From: Typhlomys cinereus
Lineage: Eukaryota > Chordata > Mammalia > Rodentia > Platacanthomyidae
Assembly: GCA_023101885.1 (NCBI GenBank)
Contig: JALPQD010000836.1
Location: 254,144-318,143, forward strand
Direction of reading: 5' to 3'
DNA: 64,000 nt
This document shows, piece after piece, positions 56,166 through 64,000 of this stretch; the first letter of the stretch is position 1, and each line of letters opens with the position of its first letter. The notes under the pieces are model-generated. The model was not told the DNA's origin. It worked only from the letters and a program-made list of their open reading frames with translations, and ran no database searches. The translations under genes were made by a program, and so were the position numbers.

Positions 56166-56910
56166 TTTTACTTTCTGGAAGAAGGAATATGAGGTAACAC
56201 ATTCATAGATCCTATCCCAGAGAGGAGACGGGGTACATTCAGATGCAATCCTGTCACTAAGTACTTGCTGAATTATGTTCAGCAGCATAATGGAGTAGGA
56301 AGGGGATTACAACTTTTTGATTTTAATTTTTCCACTATTCATCTCTTCAATAGAGGTTTTGTCTTAATGGGTTACACACCAGAACCTGATCCAGAATGAC
56401 ACTTCTGCTAATATCTTTTGCTATTGACAGAAAAGTTCCCTACATCAAATCAAAACACAATGATTTGGTATGGTTTATATTTTTCATACTTTATGCAAGT
56501 ATCCTTTCAGATTTTGCTATAAGTTATTTACACATCAATGCACTTATGGAAAATGTAAGTAAAATTGGTTTTGTTATTCCAAAAACTTTGTCACATTCTG
56601 ACTTCTGCTTTCGGGAATCATTATTGAATCAATTGTGGATGTCTGTGGTTTTCCATACATTATATCTCAGTAATACAAGGGTGGTGGTGATGCCCCAGAC
56701 TTTAGGAAGGTTCCTACTGAATCAAGGATTTAGTTCTGAGCAGTTGGATCCACCTATTCTGCAAAGTTTGATGCTGGAACTTTCTTGATCTAACCAGATG
56801 GCAGTGACGTCAGGTGACATCCAAGCCCTGTTCTCTTTTCAGTGGTGTTTTAGATTGAAGCTTAAGAAGGAGTATAATTAATGAGCCTATTAGTAATAAA
56901 ATGTACAATC
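56166..56910. other. Low-copy block containing a 130-codon open frame
   Basis: The plus frame 56,396-56,788 encodes a hydrophobic N-terminal part (WFIFFILYASILSDFAISYL) and a mixed C-terminal part. No known family, poly(A) tail or splice frame was seen. A chance frame in AT-rich DNA or an unrecognised pseudogene are both possible. Confidence 0.3.
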
Positions 56911-57280
56911 ATTTAAGGTTAGTGTGTGTGTATGCACATAAGACTAGATTTTTAGTTTTTTGTGTTTTACAAATATTTGGAGAGAGAAGGGAGAGAAGGC
57001 ATGAGCGTGCATGCCGCATGGTGCAGGGTGCAGGTCAGAGGACAGTTTTCAGAAGTCAGTTCTTTCCAGTATTCGAGCTTTGACGATTAACCTCAGGTTA
57101 CTAGGTTTTGAGCACACACCTTAACCACGGAACTATCTTGCTGCAGCTTTGAGTATTGGTTTTTGAGACAAGGTCTAACTATGTAGTAGTTCAAGTCGGC
57201 CTTGAATCTCAGATCTTCCTGCCTTAGGCACCTGAATGCAGGGGATTGCAAGCATGTGCCATCATGCCCAGCTGGACTTG
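56911..57280 (-). repeat. tRNA-derived SINE then B1 SINE, antisense
   Basis: Positions 56,915-57,148: gcatgagcgtgcatgccgca, gtgcaggtcagaggacagtt, taaccacggaactatcttgc. Positions 57,155-57,278: gagacaaggtctaactatgt, cggccttgaatctcagatct, gtgccatcatgcccagctgg. Confidence 0.8.
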
Positions 57281-57359
57281 TAGCTTAACTGTTCAAATTC
57301 AGGTTTCTAGAATGCAGGAGAACTAATGTTCTTTCTGGGTGGGTCTAGGGACTTCCAAT

Positions 57360-58430
57360 AGTATTTTTTTTTTCCTTTTTCTTTCTGGCCTTTCATTTTT
57401 TAAGAATTTTAATATAGAAACAAAATGAGTTTCTGTCCATGCCCCCTCCCACCTCCGCTCTCACCCTCTGCTGCCTTCACATATCTTTCTCTATCCCTCC
57501 CCGCTTCATGTCCTGCTGCATGTGTGGACCACAGGTCTCCCTGTACAGGTAATGCACCTGGCCTCCATAGTAGTATAAGTGGCCCTTCATTAGGTAAGCC
57601 AACAGGTGGGGAGGCTCCCCTCCACTTGTCTGGCACCTGTCCCTAGGATTCCTCCTAAGTGTAGTTGTTCCTCCTGAGATACTCTTGTTGGATTCCCATT
57701 AAGTGTAGTTGTTTCTCCTGTCGCAACTGGATATCCTGGTTGGCAGGGCACGTCCCCCCATTTAGACTTTTGCAATCTTACTACCCATTCTTCCATAGGT
57801 TCCCTGATCCTTGGGATGAGGAGAGATTTTCACTGCTTGATCAGGGCTGCACATTCTAGGGTTGCTGATACTCTGACATTTTGATCAGTTGTAGTTTTCT
57901 GCTTCACTAAATCTTCTATTGTGATAGGATGCATCTTGGTTGAGTGCTGAGATCTTTTCTTATCTAAGGATATAGTAACAAGTGTTTAAATGGTGCCTTA
58001 TTATCAAGTATTTATAGTTAATACTAAGACATTTGTTCTGGTCTAGTATCTACTTTCTCCCTTCCCACTGTTCTATTTGCCTGTGTTGTTTTTCTCTCTG
58101 CTCTTTTTTGGGATCTTTCTCCATTTCTCTGACTTACAATTCCTTTGCCTCCATAGTAGTATATTAGTGAATTTTATAAGTTTGTTTGATGAAGATTTAA
58201 TGCTTATAAGGGAGAACATGCAGCATCTGTCTTTCTGCATTTGAGATACTTCACTTGGTATAATTTCTTCCAGCTCCATCCATTTCCCAGCAAATTTCAC
58301 TAATTTATTTTTCTTGATACAGCTAATACAGCTAACTAGTACTCCATTATGTATGTACACCACATTTTCATTATCCATTTGTCTACCGTTAAAACATCTT
58401 GGCTGATTCCATTTCTTTGCTATTGCCCAT
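57360..58430 (-). mobile_element. L1 LINE #5 (different subfamily), antisense: 3' UTR and ORF2 end
   Basis: A T-rich tail complement, a C-rich 3' UTR and ORF2 C-terminus complement (ccatccatttcccagcaaat; tagtactccattatgtatgta). The minus frame 58,073-58,378 keeps [20 protein letters not shown], homologous to the end of L1 #2 ORF2. The 3' UTR differs clearly from L1 #1 and #2, so it belongs to an older subfamily. Confidence 0.85.
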
Positions 58431-58899
58431 CACTCTCTTTTCAAAGTGCGTGGGAATCTTTTGGTCACAGATAAAACCTTTTTTCAAGAAAACTCTTCCC
58501 TCTTTCCCTAGGAAATCTCTTTTCAAAGGTGGTGGTCATTATTATTCGTGTGTGTACATGTGGATATATACGCGCCGTTTTCAAGTTGGACTGATGCGAG
58601 TGTCAGATCACTTTTCCTTATACAGTTGTGGGTGTCATTAAACAAGACGCTTTATTCATTTGAAATGAAGACAGAGGGACCAGCCATATCCTTTTGTATG
58701 TGGAGGCAATACTGCCATCTGGCCAACAACATCAAGTAAACCAAATTTGTAAGACGTGTCCCCATTTGAGAGCTGTTGAAGTGTGTGTGGGGGGAGGGAA
58801 TAAAAATGTATGCCTTCCCTGAAAAACATTGTTGGGTTAATGGATGACAGGTTTGCTCGGCTAGTTCCAAGGCTAAGTTTTCTGAAAAGAAATCTATAT
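58431..58899. other. Unassigned sequence
   Basis: No supported feature. Confidence 0.3.
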
Positions 58900-59205
58900 T
58901 TTTGGTGTGCTAAAAAGAAAAATCCAGGGGGTATATAGTGCAGGGGTGAAGTATTTGCCTGTCATGCGCGAGTCGCTGAGATGAGCCTCCAGTAAGACAG
59001 TACCAACAGTCAAAGAGAAAGATAGAGCATTCTAAAGCTGATGATTGTTTTGTACATATGTCCAGCTCTGTTCAGTGGCGTGACACACCTGCAATCTCAG
59101 CACTAGGAAGACTAAGGCAAATAAGATCAGAAGTTTGAGGACAGCTTGGGCTGCTTAGCGGAAACCCTGTCTTAAAATTTTGATAGAAAAAATGAAGAGG
59201 AAAAA
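58900..59205 (+). repeat. ID-like piece and B1 SINE, sense
   Basis: Positions 58,925-59,005: an ID-like gtatatagtgcaggggtgaa. Positions 59,070-59,200: cagtggcgtgacacacctgc, aatctcagcactaggaagac, ggacagcttgggctgcttag. Confidence 0.75.
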
Positions 59206-59699
59206 AGGTGGTTTTGTAGAGGAAACTCTTTTCATTTTAGATACCGATTATTTTCCTTATCACGGATTGTAATTACATATCCAGTCGTGAGTTTGATTTA
59301 CGTTTGTGTCCCCCCCCACCCCCAAGGCACTTAAAGTGCTTGCTTTTGCTCACTACTGCATTTGTAAGGAGGAAAGGGCAACATGTAATTTAACGAAAAT
59401 AATATTTGTTAATGTTCGTAACCCTTTCGTGTGCAGTGGAAGGTTTTGCATGGCTTCTTCCATGTCAGAGGGGGCTCACAGGAACTCATTTTACCGTTAC
59501 TCTGCAATGCAATGTAAGAGTAGATGGCAACCTTAAAGACGGTGCCTGGCCAAGTAAATGGATGTGGAAAAGCAGCTTCTGGAGAAGTACCTCTCCGCGG
59601 AGACACTGGGCCACTCTTAACCCCTGGAGTGCCGTTTGCTGGTCTGCATCCACATGTTGCTTTGCCTTGGCAAGCCGTTTTTCGTGTGGCCATTTTTGT
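59206..59699. other. Low-copy upstream flank of the CpG island
   Basis: Repeat-free DNA just upstream of the island, as expected for a proximal promoter flank. A C8 run lies near 59,310. No exon is recognised. Confidence 0.4.
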
Positions 59700-59927
59700 C
59701 TGACTTCTTCAAAGTGCTGCAGCCTGGGGCCCCGTGGCTCTCCCCCGTTGGGTGGGAGCGGTGGGAGCGGGTGGGCGGCAGCGCCTGGGGGAGGGGCCGC
59801 TCCAGGAGGAAGTGTGCGCTTTAAGAGCGCGGGGGAAGGGGCTCGGCGGGCGCTGGGGGCCGGGCGGGGGGCGGGGGGCGGCGCCGCGGCTCGTGCGTCA
59901 GAAGGGGCCCTGTGTTCGCACCTTCCC

Positions 59928-59935
59928 TGACGTCA
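59928..59935. promoter_or_regulatory. Perfect CRE (TGACGTCA)
   Basis: A full CREB/ATF palindrome, with a TGCGTCA half-type site 34 bp upstream at 59,894-59,900. CpG-containing CREs in islands are the form usually occupied by CREB. Confidence 0.85.
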
Positions 59936-59949
59936 GAGCCCTCTGCAGC

Positions 59950-60519
59950 TCTTGACCAGCCCGAGCCGCCGCCAGCGCAGTCGCGAGTCGGAGCCCGCGT
60001 CGAGCCACACGCGCTCCGCGCTGCCCACTTCGCGTTCCGGGAAGGCACCGCGTTCGGGACAGGAGATCGGGCGACGCCGCGGAACCGGAGTCGGCGGGCA
60101 GCGCGCCCCGGCCGGCCCGCGGTCCGGAGCGGGCCGGAAGGCATCCTGGCGGCCTCCACGGAGGTGAGTGCCGCGGTAGGGCGGGTCGGGAGGCACCCAC
60201 GGGCCGAACCCGCGTGGCCCGGGAGCCGCGGGGAGCCCGCTGGCCGGCCTTGGGGGGCGCCGCGGCCGTCCGGCCGGACTCCCGCGCGCGCCACGACGGA
60301 CCCCAGCGGCTCCGCGCCGCTTCCCGCGCGGCGGCGGGAAGGCGGGCGAGGCCCGGGGCGGCCCGGCTGCGTGGAGGGCGCGGGCCGCGGAGTCCCGCGC
60401 GACACCTGTGGGCCGATCTGGGGAGCCACCTGTGCGCACCCCCGAGCCCGCCCCGCCGCGCCCGCCGCCACGGACCCGGGCCCTGCGCGGCCACCGGCGA
60501 TCGCTGGAGACGGCCGAGG
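59950..60519 (+). other. Putative non-coding first exon with two alternative splice donors
   Basis: From about 59,940 to the donors I find no ATG on the plus strand, unusual for 570 bp and typical of a 5' UTR exon. Donor 1 is GAG/GTGAGTG (exon end 60,163). Donor 2 is CGAGG/GTGAGTATG (exon end 60,519). The start is an estimate placed just downstream of the CRE; the true TSS may vary by tens of bases. The GC-rich frames on both strands have no recognised protein motif. Confidence 0.6.
60321..60340. promoter_or_regulatory. Inverted pair of E2F-like sites
   Basis: TTCCCGC (60,321-60,327) and GCGGGAA (60,334-60,340) form a perfect inverted pair with a 6 bp spacer, within the island between the two donors. 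Confidence 0.45.
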
Positions 60520-60560
60520 GTGAGTATGAGTGCGTGTGCGAGCGCGCGGTAGCGATCACT

Positions 60561-61298
60561 TGGCTGGCGTCGCGCAACAGTTGTGTAAATCTGGTCTCCG
60601 CGCCGTCGTCATTACTCTGCACAAGGCCCTGTTGGATTCCTAAGGTGATCTGGGCAACTACTGACAAAGATGAGACACTGGTCACAAGGCACTAGAAAGG
60701 TTTGCGTTCCAAAATGGAAGTATTTTGGTTGTTCATGTATTCATTTTACTGCAGTTGTAGACTCCAGGGGAGGGCGGCGAGGGAGAAAGAAGAAAAGCCC
60801 TTTAACAATTTCATTCTCCGGAGAAGTCTATTAGTAATTTCGGACGAATAGTTCCCTTTTTGTGAATGTATAAGTTTACTTACGTGTTTTTTTTTTTTTT
60901 CTGAGTGTTTTCCATAAACAAATGAGGTGTTTCTGTACTTTTTATTTAATGCCTCGAGGACTTTTTTCTATTACTTGAAACTACAGCATAGAAGGCTCGA
61001 AAGAAAACTCGTTAAAGATTTGATTACGTATGACTGCAGTAGCCAGCCTATTGGCTGGAAGAAAACTGAATTCAGGGTAGCAACCGGTTTCTATAAAATA
61101 TTGTTTACTCTGCCTAATAATTTGGGGTAGTGTTTTTCATATTAAATTTTTAAATCTGTTGTTGAATTGTGAAGTTAGTTATTCTTGACTATTATTTACA
61201 AAATAAGATTGCATAGGAAATATCAGACTTCATAGTGTTATAAGAGTATTGTTTCACTTTGTGAAACCTTTTTCAAACTGGGAATGTTTGTGCGCTCT
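60561..61298 (+). other. Putative intron 1, proximal part
   Basis: Repeat-free, AT-rising sequence directly downstream of the donors. No further exon is recognised. Confidence 0.45.
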
Positions 61299-61377
61299 CG
61301 TGTGTGTGTGCATGTGTGGCGCGCGCGCCCTCCTGCGCGCGCGCGCGCGGTGTGTGTGTGTGTGTGTGTGTGTGTGT
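61299..61377. repeat. Alternating purine-pyrimidine tract (GT)n-(GC)n-(GT)n
   Basis: tgtgtgtgtgcatgtgtggc, then two gcgcgcgc blocks around cctcct, then (GT)n to 61,377. Strong Z-DNA-forming composition about 0.8 kb downstream of the island. Confidence 0.9.
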
Positions 61378-64000
61378 CTGTCCCCAAGCGCTGGGTCATA
61401 AGATTAAAAATTGTATTGCTTCCTATGGTCTCATGCTAAATAAATTTTAAGTCGCAAAGTATTGTATGCACCAAGAAGGGGAAAAATAATGCAATTAAAT
61501 GTTAGTTTTATCTTTTTTTGGAATAGACATTGCTGATTGCATCAAATTTGATTCCTAATTACTTACTCCTATTTAATATTAAAAAATCAACTAGCATTTC
61601 TAAAAGTACAGAATCCTTTTCGAAGTTAAAGAGTTGAAGCACTTTGCTCAGTTTGACCAGCCATTGTGGGTTTTGGTGTGAGACCTGGAACAATCTACCT
61701 TTACTTTCTAAGCCTCAGTTTTGCCTCCTATCTTTTGATAAGATAATGTATATGAAGCTGTTGACAAGGTGCTTGGCTCAGATTAAGTGCTCACGGTTAG
61801 CTATTATTATTTTATTAGGACGAAATGGAGGTGTCCAAGATGCTTGTCGCCACGGGAAAGCCAGCTAGCAATGGATAATCCAAAAGGAAAAAATAATGCA
61901 AAGGTGAAAACTAGTTGATAGTGTTGTATGAGGGAACTGACACTGAATTAAATTGATCTTTTTATGTATGGTTTGGTAACTGTCACAATTGCTTCAGAAT
62001 TGTTTTCCCATGGCTAGGCAGGTAGTTGGATTGTGTCTTTTATTTTTGCCTTCCTAAGGCCTTTTCCAATCTTCCCTCCTTCCTCTTTTTTTTTTTTTTT
62101 TTAAATATTGGATCTCAGCATATATCCCCTAAGGTGGGAGGGTCCTCAAATTCAGGATCCTCCTGTGTCAGTTTCCCAAGTGCCTGGATTGTAGGTGTGT
62201 TGCTACCATGTCCAGCCCAGATTGTTTTATTAAAAAGAAAAAAGGAGGAGATATTATTCTATTGTCCTTCCTTATTTTCTATTAAGTTGATGTCTCTTTT
62301 GTCAGGCAGTAGAAAAAATATTTCCCATGAGGATTCTGAATTTTGCTAGCTCTTATTACAGTGCTACACAGTCAGCTTGAAAATACATTACAATTCCAAA
62401 GCAGTTTCAACAATATTGTCATATTTATCTCCTCACCCAGTATATATCTTATTCGTACAGGAAATATTTCTCACACAAAAAAGTATTTAAGGAATTTATG
62501 TATCTCCGTTTATTGCCCTAGTCTGGTTTATACAATTCTAAATAATAAAAATTTCTTATGAAATGAGGAGTGTAAACATTGTTGTTTAAAAATAGCATTC
62601 TGTTTTTTTTGAAAAATAAATTGAATAGACAAAAAAGCTTTTGTTTCAAAAGCTTTAAATGTTATTGACAACTGTTGGAGGAAAAAAGTCGTAACTACAA
62701 ATCATGATTCTGTTTTTGGATTAGAAATTATTTTAGGTCCTTGTTCTGTTTAGAGCAGTGAAAGGAAAATTACCAAGAGTGAAGTACATGGCTTGTGAAA
62801 AAACGTGATTTGAAATAGTTTAATTTTTCCACAAAAACAGAACAAAACAAAAACCAAACAACACGGAAACAAGAAAACCCAGCTTCACCTTGAACAAGTA
62901 TACATTTATATATTTAAAGTACTAAGGTTTATATATGTTTGTATTTTAAATTTATCATATTAACTCAACAAGTCGTCTTTTACCTTGTTGGTTAAAGAAG
63001 GTTTTAAAAGAAAGACTCTTTAAGTATTGTCTGTTTGGAATTATGTGTATAAAGGGATGGAAAGGTGCTTATCATTTGTGGCTCAATGAAAGAGGAAGGA
63101 AGTAGAATGGAATGAATAGTTTCATTCCCGTTATATAAAGTATATTTAAATAAGAATACATGGCAAATAATGGTAATAGTAGGATTATGGCTTATATCTG
63201 TATTCTTTGCTTTTGGAATCGAGTTACAAGAACACTTTTTATAATAAGGTAATTTTTAAGGGAAAAAAATGAATGCGTGCTTCCCTTTTACAGCTCCACA
63301 TGAGACTTAGGAACTTTGACTTGGTAAATTTGGTATTTTAAGTATTAACTAATTGTCTGGTATCTTAAGAGATGGTGCACAGTGGCTGAACAGTTACATT
63401 TCTGGTCTTTGAAAATCTCCTAAAAAAAGTCCATACTATACCTGTAACGTTTTAGTGAACTTTTGACTCTTGTTTTGTGTCAAAACTTAGCCTATTTTTC
63501 CTGTTTTTCCTTAAATTCTCAAATGAAACCTTAGATTCATTTACTATATTTAGTAATGTACTATATAGCAAAATGTACTTTTCTTGCTTTTGTAACTGTT
63601 TATGTGTTAGTGAAACTATCTTTTTTTACTCTTTCTGCAAACAGATTCTACCCATTTTTCCAAAAGCTGGGTGGATTTTTTCCCCAAAATCTGTATCTCC
63701 TGTGGCACTCTTGGTTACTCTAGTTCTAAACTGAACTTGGCAGTTAAAGCTATTATCATCATCATCGATACCATCATCAGTGGTGGGGATCCAGTTCAGA
63801 CTTCTTGAGTACCAGGCAAATGCTCTGCCACTGAGCTGTGCCCCTCAGCCTCCCACTTATTATTTTTACTTTGACAATTCTCAGATCCTACTTCACACTG
63901 CTGTATTGATTTTTTGCGGTTCCATTTTACTCTCCTTGGTAGCAGGAAAGCCCGCTTATCTCTGCCTATCCCATAGAACTCCCCAGACAAAGGTGTGTAC
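61378..64000 (+). other. Putative intron 1 continued; few repeats
   Basis: About 2.6 kb, mostly unique AT-rich DNA. It contains a B1-type antisense SINE (62,085-62,220: T-run, cctcctgtgtcagtttccca), an (ATC)n patch (63,754-63,778) and an antisense ID (63,782-63,850: caaatgctctgccactgagc). No exon, splice-framed ORF or poly(A) signal context is recognised. Confidence 0.5.

Larger units (their letters stand above)
59700..60560 (+). promoter_or_regulatory. CpG-island promoter with CREs, GC boxes and ETS-like site
   Basis: Very high G+C and CpG density stand out from the whole window. From left to right: an ETS-like AGGAAGTG (59,807-59,814), an inverted gcgct/agcgc around TTAAG (59,816-59,830), overlapping GC boxes (59,861-59,881), TGCGTCA (59,894-59,900) and a perfect CRE TGACGTCA (59,928-59,935). 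There is no canonical TATA box. Splice donors lie only on the plus strand, so transcription is probably rightward and responsive to cAMP/CREB. The downstream gene cannot be named. Confidence 0.9.

Noticed and set aside
59821..60685. Long overlapping Arg/Pro/Gly/Ala-rich open frames on both strands of the CpG island (up to 250 codons)
   Set aside because: Stop codons are rare in very GC-rich DNA. There is no ATG on the plus strand before 60,523, the frames overlap on both strands, and no domain is recognisable.

Overview
This window looks like nuclear DNA from a rodent. The evidence is the repeat content: 7SL-derived B1-type SINEs, B4-type SINEs (an ID-like tRNA head joined to a B1-like body), short ID-like pieces, L1 LINEs with rodent-type ORF2 and 3' UTR, and long CA/TG, GA and CTTC microsatellites. 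A further tRNA-headed SINE of about 270-330 bp does not look like murine B2. Its youngest copies still carry near-perfect target-site duplications, so it seems to have been active recently. This argues against mouse or rat themselves and suggests another myomorph or related lineage. I cannot name the species. There is no bacterial, viral or organellar gene content, and no intact protein-coding gene that I can support.

Layout. Positions 1-29,500 are repeat-dominated: a triple nest (young SINE inside a 4.3 kb L1 inside a B4, about 2,155-7,085), an old L1M-like piece (7,160-7,880), many SINEs, a 240 bp CTTC homopyrimidine tract (20,166-20,402), and a second L1 (21,699-24,168) with a 15 bp perfect target-site duplication and an apparent 3' transduction. 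Positions 30,030-31,520 are CpG-enriched with a perfect CRE, TATA-like and CTCF-like motifs and a degenerate three-copy tandem repeat; this is a candidate alternative promoter or enhancer. Positions 31,500-59,200 return to SINE/L1-rich DNA with several repeat-free blocks (37,560-38,830; 44,720-48,880; 54,400-55,480), which are the best places to look for conserved enhancers.

The clearest gene-related element is the CpG island at about 59,700-60,560. It has GC boxes, an ETS-like site, a half CRE and a full CRE, then a GC-rich stretch with no ATG from about 59,940 to 60,523. Two good plus-strand splice donors follow (exon ends 60,163 and 60,519). I read it as the promoter and non-coding first exon of a gene transcribed rightward. 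The remaining 3.4 kb would be the start of intron 1, including a Z-DNA-prone GC/GT tract. The gene cannot be named from a non-coding first exon.

Nearly all longer open frames are L1 ORF2 remnants, translated microsatellites, SINE antisense frames or GC-island frames. I found no convincing new biological system. The most interesting items are the CRE promoter with its tandem donors, the second CRE/CpG element 29.7 kb upstream, the recently active SINE family, the L1 3' transduction, and two small tandem duplications that double nuclear-receptor-like or homeodomain-like motifs.
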